From positions 46,547-110,546 of the forward strand of contig NMRB01001595.1 of assembly GCA_002633025.1 (NCBI GenBank): 64,000 nucleotides of DNA, given 5' to 3'. The DNA is from Notospermus geniculatus (taxonomy: Eukaryota > Nemertea > Pilidiophora > Heteronemertea > Lineidae). The position numbers and the translations under genes were made by a program. This document shows positions 46,581-58,765 of this stretch, one piece after another. A model generated the notes under the pieces. That model searched no databases, was not told the origin of the DNA, and worked only from the letters and a program-made list of their open reading frames with translations. How positions within the stretch are numbered: the stretch's first letter is position 1; each line of letters starts with the position of its first letter.

Positions 46581-47377
46581 CTGTGGGAGGAAAATCAAAT
46601 AGTTAGTTAATCACTGCTGTGAATAGGGAGCCATGATGATATAATGATACCAAGTATTACAATTAGCCCTCACTTTTCTGTGCAATAGATCTGTTATGCG
46701 CCATCAATGGATCTGCGCCATCGAGCGATAGCGCTGCGCTTTCTACGGATCGGTAATTAGCGCAAGCATCGACAGATAGCGCAAGCATCGATCGATGGCG
46801 CTGCGCTGACAATGGAAGATTGCGCAAGGCAATTAAGGGCCTTGTTTTGGCATTAATAGGCCTAGGTGTGTCTGTGATGAAGGAAATTCCTTGTGTTGTG
46901 CAATCCTTTGGGAAGAGGACGGGCGATGTGGACTGGCGTCGCCCATGTCAATTGTTTCTTGGCACCCCGCCAACATTCCCATGGAGAGCCAATTCATCCA
47001 AAAATCATTGCAAAAGAAGTAAGTTCATGAGTTAATAGGAACTTTGAATGGGAACATATCATTCAAGCAATCATTACAAAATTACCATTTTTCAGTAGGC
47101 CTATCAAAGTTGACAAATTTAACACCATCCCTGACCTGCCATCCTTTTCAAATGATAGTGGTGCTCATAAATGCCAGTGGACCTGGCTTCCCATCCATNC
47201 TAGGCCTAGGCCTAGAGTAGGCCTACCGGTAGGCCTAGGTCTAGACCATATACATGATATAGGCCTAATGTAGGCTAGCTAGGCCCATTTGGCTCCCTAC
47301 GCCCTGGGCCTGGGCTGGGGTAGGCTATTTTGGCCTATTGACAATTTTGAATAATGTCAGATGAAAATTTATTTCAG
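46581..47377. promoter_or_regulatory. Shared intergenic region of the MAN1B1/SWT1 head-to-head pair
   Basis: About 800 bp separate the first recognised MAN1B1 exon (minus) from the SWT1 acceptor at 47377. Both promoters and at least one 5' exon of each gene should lie here or nearby. The stretch contains repeated GCGCAAGCATCGA and ATGGCGCTGCGCT words (46690-46812) and AGGCCTA runs (47200-47280). I cannot assign a core promoter or the MAN1B1 start exon. Confidence 0.4.
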
Positions 47378-47391
47378 CATGTTTCCCCACG

Positions 47392-50300
47392 ATGAGTGAA
47401 ACAAAAGGCAAGAAAGGGTCATTGCCCCATGGCTGGGTTGTGAAACGGTCATCCACTTACAAAGATCGAGTTTATTACTTTAATGTGCACACCAGAGTCT
47501 CAACATGGACGTTGCCAGAACTAGATGAAAGTAAAGAAAGTAAGAAGAAATGTGAAAAAAAGGAAGATGTGAAGAAAGGAAAAGGCCTTGGTGAGGAAGA
47601 AAAACCAGATGGGAATTCCTCAAAGAGTACGGAGAAAGACTCGGATGGAAAGAAGAAAACAGCTGGAAAAGAGAAAGCAAATGAGAAAGATTTGGATAGA
47701 AGCGAAGAGAGTTTGAGAGCAAAGCAAAATGCTGCTGCTGAGGCGGAAGAGTCAAGTTCAAAAGGGAATGATACATGTAAGAAGGAAGAAAATGAATCAA
47801 GTCTGGAGGAGGTAAGTGTTCACATTGACATATTTGAGGGTGAAAGAGAACACCTTTTTTGTCAGTGAAATCAAGACTACATTGTAGATTTCTTGTATTC
47901 TAGTTAATTACGTAACTCCAGTATTCTTAATTGAAATCTATTGAATTGACTTTGTCACTTTGCAGTCACCCCTCACATGTCTTTCCTTGTAACCATGTTT
48001 GAAATCGTATCATCATAATTGACTATAAAACCACAATAGCTTTTGACCTGAGGTGTGGGTCTGTACAGACCGTGGGTGGTGCACATGATTGCTCAAGTGT
48101 GACATGTTTGAAGTGTGGTGGTGGTTATGTCACTATAAGTAAAAGCCTATTTTGTCTGTCATCACATTGCAATCACATTGGCTGTGGTTGAACCAAGAAC
48201 AAGGAGGACTCTCTTTTATCGTGACCTGATTCATTTCTATTCTTGCACAATGTTTATTATTTCTTGTCCTTGTCAAACTGTTAGTGTCATCCATGTCTTG
48301 TGCATTTGGGTGCCTGAGTGACACAAAGCTGGCAACAGGCTTCATGGCTGGTGTGTGCTGACACAGATGAATAGAGAGAACTGCAGTGTACTGGTGGTAG
48401 ATTTTGTTGAATGGAGAGGAGAAAAAAGTCCAGTGGATTTTGATGATTAGCAGCAGTGCAGTGTGGTGGATTTTGAAGATGAGTTTTAGTGGATTCGATG
48501 AACTGAGGGGAATGTGCAGTACGGGTACCGGTAGTGGAGTTCGGTGGATTGAGGAGTACAGTGCAGTGACTTTACCTCCACTGCCCTCTATGCCTCTATT
48601 TCACAGTACTACATGTACATTGGTCCCTTGTATCTGACTGTCTGTGCCAGGGCAAGTAAAAGACCCCACGCAGGTGGACTGTAGCCTGTCGTGGACTCCA
48701 TACCTCCGGCAAGAACCCAACAGGGTTACGAGGCCGGTAATGATATGATATGATGATATGTGATTTTAACTTAAATTTGATCTAGGCACGTCAAGTGTAA
48801 CATGGATATTGCAAATTTCGCATCTCATTTTTCAGGGTGAGTTGGTGGACTCAGAAAAGGAGGGCCCAAAAGAGACTGCCAAGACTGGGAAAGAAACAGA
48901 TGGGAATATCACAGCCACGAAAGATTCTTCTGGTAAAAGGAGTTCTCTGGCTGGCAAACAGGACTCTGAAAAACCTCAGCGATCAGAGTCTGAATCACCT
49001 CGTAAACGTCGTAGACATTCACGTAGGAGACGTAAAAAGAAGAAAATATCTAGTGGTTCTGAAGGAGAGTCGTCATCTGATCATTCAAGACATTTGCAGA
49101 AAAGAAAAAGTCGGGATAGAAAGCAGAGTGATTCTGAATCAGACTCAGACTCAAAGTCGTCGAAACACAGCAGATCTCGGCTAAAAAATGCAGTAAAAGG
49201 TACTGTTGTGAAGGATAGGTCAAGTTGCATGAGTTGTGACAAAGTTAAGGGAAGTAAGAAATGTGATTCTGTTGACGATAGGAATACTTCAGAGATGAGG
49301 TTGCCAAATGCAAGGCAGCTTGGGCTCAAGCCACCTATTTTGAATAAACCTCTGCGTAGACCACAGACTTGCAGTGTCAGCACTGCGGGACCTGTTCTGG
49401 TACCTTCAAAGAAAGCTTCTAAATGTACTGATAGGGCTAAAGGAACTGATGTGGCTGGTGTTGGAAAGAAAGTTGCTGTGAAGAGTCAGAATGTTGACCA
49501 AACCAAAGCAAAAAGAGACAGTCTCACTCCGAATGTGAGTAAGACTAAAGGCATTGGGGCAACTGACAGATTAAAGGGAAATTCAGGGCAGGGCGATAAA
49601 TCTGTCAAAGGTTGTGATTTGCTGAAATGTACTGCTGATAAACCAAATAAAAGGGAGGTGTTACAACCTGAGATACCAAAACCAAAAAGTCCTGTCAAAC
49701 AAGTAGGTGCACAGGTAAAAAAGATTGCTAAAGAGTCTTTGAAGAGGAATATTTGTGATGACAAATCCCGGGACAAATCGGAGAATTCTGGGGCAAAGTG
49801 TGCAAAAATTTCTCCAAAGGATAACACTCCTCAAAGTGGGACAGTAGTATTGACTAAAAATCAGCGGAAGAAACGGGCCAGAGTTGCACGTCGGAAGGCA
49901 GCTCTGGCAGCAGAAGTGAAGGTTGCCGGCACGCAAATTCAAAATGTAATGGACACTCCGGAAGAGAGGCGGAAATTGGAAGCGCTTCGGAAATCACAGG
50001 TGGAAAATCTGACGACAACTGAAACACAGAATGTAATTGGTCAAAGTAGACCAATCCGGAAGGCGGTACGGAGATTGCAAACACCACAGCAGGGTGTTGA
50101 AACTAATCTGGGGAAGATAGGACCAGTTACTGCATCAGAGGGACCGCTTGGTGCAATTCTTGATTCTATGAACCAGACATCAACTGACTCAACAAAAGAA
50201 GTCAAACCTGCTCGGACTGTTCCACAAAAACGTCCTACGGGATCCAAATTAGTCAAGCCAAAACCACCATCCAGTGTTCTCGATTCGAAAGTCAGCTTCA

Positions 50301-53300
50301 CAATTGCCCCTACCCCGAAGGCTGAATTTCAGCAAATTGATTTTGATGCATTGAATAAGCAGCATGAATCTAATCTGGTCACAGCTGAAAGCTTGGGTGA
50401 GGGTTTTGGAAGGCCTAACCCTGATGCACTCAATGATGAAGAACTTTCACCTTATGCTGACGAGGAGGAACTTACAGTTCCAAATCCTGCTGAAACGACA
50501 CCAGAGCTTCATGGCAAACTGGCAGCGGATGCAAACTATAGACCTGATTCATCCGGATTCACTTTTCCTGGTGCATATTCTCACAGTCAACAGTCAAGTG
50601 ACCAAGTTTCGCCTTATTCAGGAAAGAATGATCTTACAGTTCCAAGTTCTGCTGCTACATGTAAGACCACACCTGGGCTACTTGGCAAACCGGCATTGGG
50701 AACCCACAATAAAATAGGTTCTTCTGAATTCAGTTTTCTTGGTGCATATACTCGCAATCAACATGCAAGTGAACATGTCAAGCCTGAGCAACAAATAGTT
50801 CACGAAAAAGCAATGGAAGTGATCAATAGGTCCGGTGGACTTTTTGGGAAAGGTGGGCCAAAAAATTTGTTTGGGAAGTCAAGGATTGGTGCTGGTGACA
50901 AGGTGTCAAGTGTTGGAGGTGCTCCTGATAAACATCAGTTTTCCTCGGGATTGGATTTGGAGCAAAAAAGATTTAGTGCCGCAGCGTCTACCTCGACATT
51001 ATCAAGTCCTGAAGCGATGCAGGAGGAAATCTCATTTATGCCAGAATACCGTCCAGTTACTCCAGAACTTCCGCCAGATCTAAGCCAATCTTGGCAAAAC
51101 ATGGACACTATGGTATATCAAAGTCATTCATTTCATACGCCCATTGGGAGTGGACTAACGAGGAGTGCACTGTCTGAGCCGTTGCCCCAGAGGAGTGTCC
51201 TGAGCGTCTCTCCATTCGAAGCAGCCCTGGGTATTGGGAACAAGACACTGCCAGCTGATGAGATTGAATCCATGGATATTGATCAATCTAATGATAACAT
51301 GGTGAGTTTTTCTTGTCAATTTCTTCATTTCTAACTGGTTCTGTTTTCTTGTCAGAGTGGCACTCTGGAAATTGACAATCCCAGTTGGTCCCATTATAGT
51401 TGGTGCTCAACTCTCGGTCATACAATGTATTTGGACCAATTTCAAACATGGTTATGTCTTCATTCATGATTTCAGACCCCTGTATCATCCCGAATCCAAG
51501 GACGACTGACGAAGGTTCCATTTAGGGGATTATCAGATGCCCACAATCAGGTAATGGCTTTGAAGTTATTGTATAATGGATTTCAGCTCAAAATTCTGTG
51601 AACATTTCTAAGCAATGTTGTGGGTGAACAATTAGGTGCTCAAACTTTGGAGCTAAGAATTACACACCATTTTAATGCAACCGAAAGTATATTGCATGCA
51701 CAGGTATGCAAATCACCCCAAAATGCATCTGATTTGAGCACCGGTAGCTAGGCCTATATTAAGCAAAGTACATGTAACCTTTGAGTCGTTGACTCTGTTT
51801 TTACAATGACAGAAAAGTTACTTCCTGAATTTATTTGTGTTCCTTCCAGAAACTGTTCATCGTCTTGGATACCAACGTTCTCATGGACCACACTGAGTAC
51901 ATCGAGGATCTCCGTGACTGTACCTTCAGCAATCTCGGGAAACCTATGCTAATAGTCCCCTGGGTTGTTATGCAGGAACTGGATTCCTTGAAAGACAACA
52001 AAAGAAAGGTACACAGACATGAATTTGAGATTTCCGCTTCCAGTAATACCCATCCTGAGAACATCAGGGGTTCTTAGCGCTGGCTCCGTTCGTCACCGCA
52101 CACAAACTGTGTGCGGTGATGGAGCCAGCGCTAAGAACCCCTGATGTAACCCCTGATGGTAATACCTGTACTGGTATACAGTAGAACATCACGGATTGGA
52201 CACCTCTGCCAGGAGGACGACCTTCTATTAAAGACAGTAGAGTTCAGTCCCCTCTGGTCTAGTCTGTTCACGTGTCTCAATTAAGAACTGCACCAGCAGT
52301 CCCAAATGTGGCCATGATAGGGTATTCCACTGCTCCTGCTTGCATTTCTTAAACTTGTTACCTTTTACAGGATCAACGTACCTCATTCGCTGCTGAGTCC
52401 CAAGCTCGCAGTGCTGTCAAGTTTCTGCATACGTGTTTCCAGATGAGACATCCTAGATTGGTTGGCCAGACACCCCAAGAGGTAAGGTTGCCCTCTCCCC
52501 TGCCATCATGAACCAAGCAGGTAGTCCTGTGTATCGAAATATTGAGTTGAGATCCTGGCACCAAATGCAGCATTATTGACTCTATAAAGATAACACTGGG
52601 TGACGAAATGTACAGTAGGAGGACACCATCACTTATAAGCACCGTTTCCCTTCAGCGGATTCCGCCGTGGTTTGTGGTGAGCAGTGCGGTTTTCACAGGG
52701 TTTTGGATAATCCTTCGATGGTTTAACAATACATGGAGTGTTGATTATCCCAATGCCTGTGAAAACAGCTCCGTTCGCTGCAAACTGCGGCAGAATCCAC
52801 TGAAGTGGAAACAGCCCTTAAGAGTGGGTCTGACAGAATGGGTTTCTGGATGTCGCTTAGAAATTTTTATATTTCCAGGCTTCATTGGCAACATCTTCAG
52901 AATTAACGATAGAAACCAATGATGACCGGATTCTGCAGTGCTGTGTGCTATGCATTGATCTGTGTAAGTTGATAACTTATGATAATCTACCGGGTATAAC
53001 AATTTGACATATCATTATTCAATGGAGAAAACAAACCATGGGGGCCACATGCCACATTTAAAAGTTTGGTATCCATTTCTTCATTTCAGATCCTGAATCT
53101 CTTGTGGTGCTGTTTACAAATGACTTGAATCTGTGCAATAAAGCAATAATTATGGGCATACAGGCATTCACATATGAGGTAGGTACTCCCACATTTATGG
53201 GGGATGGGAACTTGCATGTCCTAAGTAGGTCACAGTATTGTCATTGCTTGATGTAACATAATGCCAACACTATGATAGGTTTGCTCTGCAGTGGAGGGTG

Positions 53301-56300
53301 TGGTATCAGTCTCAGTATCAGTTTATTCATCTATTATCACTGCTGTCCACTACTATTGTCAACCTGAAGAAACGTACATTTCAGCTGTTGTGTTGCAAGG
53401 CCGTTAACCCTTTCCTCATTTGCGACTTGTACGGTACCTACTTTTGCTAGATCGGGTCACAAATGAGGGATGTGACTGAACTGGAGTTGTTTAATTGATC
53501 AATTCATAGGTTGTCCCATTCATGATAAAACCTGAATGAATTGACAGTTGGCCGTGTGTATTTCAGAATCTTCATAATGGTATAAACAACTTCTGTGAAG
53601 TTTCTGCTGACGTGGACCACGGTGTACCACATGATTACCGTCCTCACACCCCTGACTTGGATCCGGCACAAAAGAAAATAGAAGATATAAAGAAAGTGGT
53701 GAGTTTTCAGACCTCTTTCTGAGTCTTGTTTTATCCATGTCAAGAGACACACTACCTCAGGATGTGGTTGAGGCGATTCCTCGTTTGAACCTCTGGAAAG
53801 GATAAAAGTTAGGCTGTACCTGTGACTGTACGGGAGTGCTTCACAAAGGTGCTTTTGGAGTCTAATTTTTATGTGTTTCTGGGTTCTCCTCATCCTGAGA
53901 ATCTCAGGTCATATACGGACGTACCCCCACTGAATGAAGCGTGAGGAGGGACGTGGTTGTGAAGACCCTGGGTGCAAGGATGGCTTGCCTATGAGTGTCT
54001 TTACAGGGGTCACCGCCATTCCTACATGTAGTTGGACCCATAAAGATCATCTCTTTGACAGTGAGGGGTTCGCCTCGTCGATGCTTGTTTTCTTCTAATT
54101 AACAATTGAAACATTCATATTGTCTCTTGAACTGTCAATCAAATGTTAGCGGTAAATGTCACGTCTTATATGCTTTGTATGTTCAGGCTGATGATGTGTT
54201 CTGTGAGTTGAAGGACATATTACATGAAGGTCTGACCATTGTTCTCGGGTCTGAGATGTGGGCTGTTTATGAAGATGCCTGGTGAGTAAAAATGATATAA
54301 TTACTCAGGTTATCAAAATACACTGGAACCTTTCTACCCGGTATTTGGTGCTGTCCTATGTTGAGGTGTCCTCTTACCTCTTTTACAGAGGTAAGAGGTG
54401 TCCTCTTCCCTCTTTTACAGAGGTAAAAATGGACGAACATGACCAATGCATTGGGACTGAACTCTGCTGTCATTAATGGAGGGGTATATAAGTACCTCCG
54501 TCCAGGTTTGCACCAATCCCAAGGCTGGTCCTAATAGTGTGGTCATTTTGTGCCAGAAAAGATCAGGCTCAGTCACTGAGTAACTTTCTCTGTGCGTTGT
54601 TCTCTTGTAGGGAAGATATTGTGTTCAAGAAGCCGCCATGGACCCTGAATGACATCTTACAGTCAATCAGCAAGTAAGTTTTGTGGTGTTTAACATATTT
54701 TATCGCATATCTACGGTCTTTTTGATGAAAAAAAACGTCTGTCATCTGAACTACAACTACATTACACTATCATTTTCACTTGCAGACATTGGATTGCTGT
54801 ATTTGGTAATGTCTTCGGTCGTGATTTGGAGTTCCACGTCAATGCACTTTCCAAAAATCTCAAGTCTGGCCTGGGTACGTAGAGCAGATGAATTGGACAA
54901 GTTGTCAATTTGATAAGAGAAGTGTCTTTTAGTGTGCATGTATATCAACAGATTTATGTATTATTTTCACACAGGTCTCAAAGAGTTGTGTGGCTGTATA
55001 TACAATGGAATCGCCTTATATGAAACTGCTCAGAAGTCAAAAAGGTATTTTTGACCCGCTGTACCAAAAGCAGGTGCCTGTTGCAAGTGATCATCATTGG
55101 TCATCAGTTTACTCGACTATAATCACTTCTGTCCACTGCTATTGTCAACCTAGCTATTGTGTTGTAAGACCATGAACCCTTTCCTCGGTTGCGACAAGCG
55201 CCTACTTTTGCTAGAAGGGGCCACATTTGTTTGCATCTGGGAATCAGTTATGGTTTGATCAGGGTTCAGGAATACATGTACCGGTACAAGGAGGTGTGAC
55301 CTGACAGAAAAAAAACCTTTTTGATTGGGTTCTGTCTGTGTCTTGGTACCATCAGTCCTTTGAAGAATGCAACCTTGCATGCATCTTTCCCTGTCAGTCG
55401 GGGCTGTATGACTGTGGGTCTGAGAGTCTCCATAGGTTCACAGATGCAGTTTAATCATCGCACATGCTTGATACAAAAGAATTTTTTTACGAAAGGCAAA
55501 GTTATGTACGACATAAATTACCTTTCAGCCACAGTGTCCCACAGACTTTTGAAAAATGCTTGAGAAATCTCCATATACTGAGAAAAGTCTGCCAGGGCGT
55601 TTTGATGGAAAAACTCCCCACTGATCTCAGTCTGGTTGACTTGAAAGAGAAGGTGTGCTCTCCAGCCAACACTGCTAAGACTGATGCTTCTGCTGGTCAA
55701 GAGTTACAATCTTTGGACTCTGTAACTGTAGAAGGTGGTGTTACGAGGTCCGTCTCGCCAGATGTTCTGATGCATCCCAGCCAGCAGTCATCACCTGAAG
55801 TGTTCGTCCTGAGAAAGAAAGATTTTGATGCCGTCCAGCATAAGTTTCAATCACTTTGGGAGAATATCAGTCGTTTTTGGTGAGTTTTAATTTTGGTCCA
55901 GAAATCCAGATATTTTGACCACCGAATAATTGGCCACAAAATTTAGAACTTATTTCTTGTCAAAAACTACAAAATCTGTGAAATTATGTAGAGTAGGCCC
56001 TCCCTCAATGGACACCTCTGCCAGGAGGACTCCTCTCTACCGGGCTCTCTACCAAGTTCAGCACCAACTTGTCGTGTCTATTCACTCTTACCTCTATAAT
56101 CAGAACACCTCTTAATTAAGGACATCATCTGTCCCAAAGGTGTCCTTAATATAGAGGTTCCACTGTACTTTCTTTCAGTAATCTGCTGATGCAGGTATTC
56201 AAAGCACCGAAGGGTACATCCTTAGGACCTGGGCTTCCAAGTCGTGATGAATCTGTTACTTTCTTTGCCAAACTGCTGCCATGTATTGAAGATTTACAGT

Positions 56301-57786
56301 CTAGCTACCTCAAGTAAGGATACTTGTGGGATAATACTCATGGTGGTGTGGTAGCTGTAGGATCGAGTCTAGGCCAAGAAGGTTCAGTTCCTGGGCAGAG
56401 CTCTTAAAATTTTCCTGTTGGGTCAGGTCCAAGTGAGTTCCATTACACCGAGAGAATATCGAATGAAACCTGTATGATAATTGAAATCTTGAATATTGAA
56501 ACCCAAAATGATAATTTCAATGAAAATCTTGCAAAGGCTATCAAGCATGGCTGGCTGTATTCTAAGATGCAGTTCAGGTGACCCAAACATGCACTGGAAC
56601 GAGGTTTCTCAGAAAGCACATTTTTAATGGAGTTTGGAGATAATTTTGTTCTTTCAGGATGATAATGTTGCCTCCAGAACTGCTTGAAAGTCGCCCCGAA
56701 GTCTTTCTATCTCTGTGTGAACACATCAATTCATTCTTTTGTAAATTGGACATCCAGGTACGTGATCTTGCCTTCCCCTGTCCTGAGCTCTGGGGGACAC
56801 AAGGTTGGTAATCTTGCCTTCCACTGCCCTGAGCTCTGGGACACAAGGTTGGTAATCTAGCCTTCCACTGCCCTGAGCTCAGAGACATACAGGTAGGTAA
56901 TCTGGCCTTCCACTGACATACAGGTAGGTAATCTGGCCTTCCCCTGTCCTGAGCTCGGTGACATAATACAATGTATACAGGTTGATAAATCAAGCTTTCC
57001 CCTGTCCTGAGCTCAGAGACATCCAGGTAGGTAATCTGGCCTTCCAATGTCCTGAGCTCGGTGACATATACAGGTTGATAAATCAAGCTTCCCCTGTCCT
57101 GAGCTCAGAGACATCCAGGTTGGTAATCTAACCTTTCCCTGTCCTGAGCTCTGGGACACACAGGTTGGTAATCTAGCCTTCCACTGCCCTGAGCTCAGAG
57201 ACATCCGGGTTGGTAATCTAACCTTTCCCTGTCCTGTGCTCTGGGACATCCAGGTAGGTTATCAAGCCTTCCCCTGTCCTGAGCTCTGGGACATCCAGGT
57301 AGGTTATCAAGCCTTCCCCTGTCCTGAGCTCCGGGACATCCAGGTAGGTTGTCAAGCCTTCCCCTGTCCTGAGCTCTGGGACACCCAGTTTATCAAGCCT
57401 CCCTCTGTCCTGAGCTCTGGGGCATCCAGGTTGGTAATCTACCCTTCCCCTGTTCTGAGCTCTGTGACACCCATGGAGGTTGTCAAGCCTTCCCCTGTCC
57501 TGTGCTCTGGGACATCCAGGTTGAGGTAGGTTATCAAGCCTTCCCCTGTCCTGTGCTCTGATGATAACTGCACACTACATGTAGCCTCTCAATTTGATAT
57601 TTGTCTTTCCAGATTACCTCAGATCCACTGGAAGCAAGACAGCTAAAGTCCTTCTTCACAGACAACGAGAAAAGAGAGGTTTTAAAGAATGGATACACTC
57701 AACTTGAGGAGATGATAAGAGTTCTACAGTTCTGTGATGCTCAACTTGGTGCAGAGGAAAGGCTCATCGTCCATGGTGCCAATTAA
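47392..57786 (+). CDS. SWT1: Transcriptional protein SWT1 (WW and PIN ribonuclease), complete, 16 coding exons
   Basis: Exons: 47392-47811, 48836-51301, 51476-51550, 51850-52008, 52371-52481, 52879-52963, 53090-53178, 53567-53698, 54187-54281, 54611-54673, 54786-54874, 54975-55044, 55529-55879, 56179-56313, 56658-56757, 57613-57786. All junctions are GT-AG and in phase, and the product is 1537 aa. An acceptor 14 bp before the ATG shows a 5'UTR exon upstream. The N-terminus is a WW domain (W15, YYF 28-30, W39, P42). Residues about 44-985 are low-complexity, charged and SR/KE-rich, mostly from one 2.5-kb exon. A PIN domain starts at residue 988 (FIVLDTNVLMDH, VPWVVMQELDSLK, VVLFTNDLNLCNKA) with the acidic residues of PIN nucleases. 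The rest resembles the SWT1 C-terminal helical region (VNALSKNL, PQTFEKCL). Yeast Swt1 is a nuclear endonuclease in mRNP quality control. Human SWT1 is about 900 aa, so the middle is expanded here. Confidence 0.92.
48640..48725 (+). mobile_element. Fragment of SINE family 2 in SWT1 intron 1
   Basis: GTGCCAGGGCAAGTAAAAGACCCC and the downstream GTGGACTCCATACCTCC segment match the body of the SINE at 14744-15010. The tRNA-like head is missing. Confidence 0.5.
52061..52147. repeat. Long near-perfect hairpin in SWT1 intron 4
   Basis: ACATCAGGGGTTCTTAGCGC with GGCTCC (27 bp) and then ACCGCACACA pair with the right-hand arm 52111-52147. A 4-base bulge separates the two paired blocks and the loop is only a few bases. 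It starts 53 bp after the donor of the PIN exon. Confidence 0.85.
52181..52334. mobile_element. ACAGTGGAACC-family MITE in SWT1 intron 4
   Basis: CAGTAGAACATCACGGATTGG, TATTAAAGACAGTAGAGTTCAG, TCAATTAAGAACTGC and GGTATTCCACTGCTCC follow the family order. Confidence 0.65.
52640..52819. mobile_element. Uninterrupted copy of the foldback MITE seen at 27508-27912
   Basis: CACCGTTTCCCTTCAGCGGA and the right end CCACTGAAGTGGAAACAGCC are inverted. Arms GTTTTCACAGGGTTTTGGATAAT and ATTATCCCAATGCCTGTGAAAAC are inverted. It gives the empty-site sequence for the insertion at 27558-27821. It lies in SWT1 intron 5. Confidence 0.75.
53300..53475 (+). repeat. Dispersed repeat in SWT1 intron 7
   Basis: GTCCACTACTATTGTCAACC, TTTCAGCTGTTGTGTTGCAAG and CTACTTTTGCTAGATCGGGTCAC recur at 55090-55230 and, inverted, at 44149-44320. 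Confidence 0.65.
55090..55230 (+). repeat. Dispersed repeat in SWT1 intron 12
   Basis: CTGTCCACTGCTATTGTCAACC, TAGCTATTGTGTTGTAAG and CCTACTTTTGCTAGAAGGGG match the copy at 53300-53475. Confidence 0.65.
55995..56166. mobile_element. ACAGTGGAACC-family MITE in SWT1 intron 13
   Basis: CCCTCCCTCAATGGACACC at the left and ATATAGAGGTTCCACTGTAC at the right, with AATTAAGGACATCATCTGTCCC inside. Its right end falls 12 bp before the acceptor of exon 14. Confidence 0.7.
56758..57560. repeat. SWT1: 18-unit minisatellite repeating the SWT1 exon 15 splice-donor junction
   Basis: Units of about 45 bp read GTAGGTAATCTGGCCTTCCC, CTGTCCTGAGCTCTGGGAC and ATCCAG. The exon ends GACATCCAG followed by donor GTACGT, and most units repeat ACATCCAG, ACACAG or ATACAG followed by GTAGGT or GTTGGT, so the exon-end/donor sequence recurs through the intron. 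The array fills almost all of the 855-bp intron 15. Confidence 0.9.
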
Positions 57787-57901
57787 CTCATCCAATTGAC
57801 GTGATTGACAGCTGACTTCAATGGTGCTGGATCCTTCTACAACCAGGACAAGTTCATATCAATTATTTCTACAAATGTTCTGCTTTTCATGACAAAAGAT
57901 T

Positions 57902-57907
57902 ATTAAA
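57902..57907 (+). terminator. SWT1: Candidate poly(A) signal of SWT1
   Basis: ATTAAA, a common variant signal, lies 116 bp after the stop codon in AT-rich sequence, followed by a TTGTTATTTC-rich stretch. Confidence 0.5.
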
Positions 57908-58469
57908 CTAAGTTATAGTACACGAATCATCAGTACTTGTTATTTCTTTTCTCTTGTTTACCATTTTGTCATTAACCAATCGCCTCATTCTTGACTGCCC
58001 GCATTACGGCGCAAAGTTGCATACTGATATGAACGCCTTTGGTTTTCATTCAGTTCGGCTGATTTGATCTTTCACCATAACAAGACTGTAACTTCCATTT
58101 TGTACAATGCTTCATCTTGTTTAGAGTGCACAGTAACTGATGTTAGTATAAAGTTGATTCTTTGCTGTTCTTCACAGCAAGCAAAGCTTGTTCAGTAACT
58201 CCCATCTTCTTATGGAGGTTTGAATACCCCCATGCATCATTTGTGTGTATTATGCTGACCAGGTAAGTACAGTGCAGATCGTCACATAGGGCCTTATAGT
58301 GGCTGAGAATGTCCCATATGCCAGTGCCGCGTTATTGTTTGGCAGACACTCAAACCTTGGAATTCCTCAAACACAGAGAGACGTGTTTACGCCGCCCCCC
58401 CCCCCCGTCGTCACGTCGCGGCTTATTCAGTCAGTTTTGTTTGGAGGCATTGGCAAACTAGGGGGGGGG

Positions 58470-58740
58470 GGCTTGAAAAATAGGGAGTTTTCGCAAAGCC
58501 CCCGAAACGCCAACGCCAAACCCATTGTTCGATGCCACGAAGAGAGCAGCGAACAAAAGTACAAACGTTCGCGTTGGTGTTTCGGGGGCTTGGCAAAAAC
58601 TATAATAGGGAGTTATCGCAAAGCCCCCGAAACGCCAACGCGAACGTCTATCCCTTTGTTCGGTGCTGTCTTCGTGGCATCGAGCAATGGGATTGGCGTT
58701 CGCGTTGGCGTTTCGGGGGCTTTGCGAAAACTCCCTATTA
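58470..58740. mobile_element. Multi-arm foldback of the GCAAAGCCCCCGAAACGCC family
   Basis: GTTTTCGCAAAGCCCCCGAAAC at 58490 and a direct copy at 58615, plus inverted copies near 58577 and 58705, form several competing hairpins. The first pair is interrupted or truncated. ORFs across it are incidental. Confidence 0.7.
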
Positions 58741-58765
58741 TAATATTACACCGGTGTTCGGCCAA

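Noticed and set aside
46650-46720. ATGGCGCATAAC start with a GTGAGG donor as MAN1B1 exon 1
   Set aside because: The exon would end in phase 1, but the next exon needs phase 0.
47480-50301. Long minus-strand ORFs opposite SWT1 exons 1 and 2
   Set aside because: They are shadow frames of the coding strand; the plus strand has the WW domain and correct splice phases.
57013-57529. ORFs of repeated LSSGQGKARLP or PCPELWDIQVG peptides
   Set aside because: They are products of the donor minisatellite in SWT1 intron 15.
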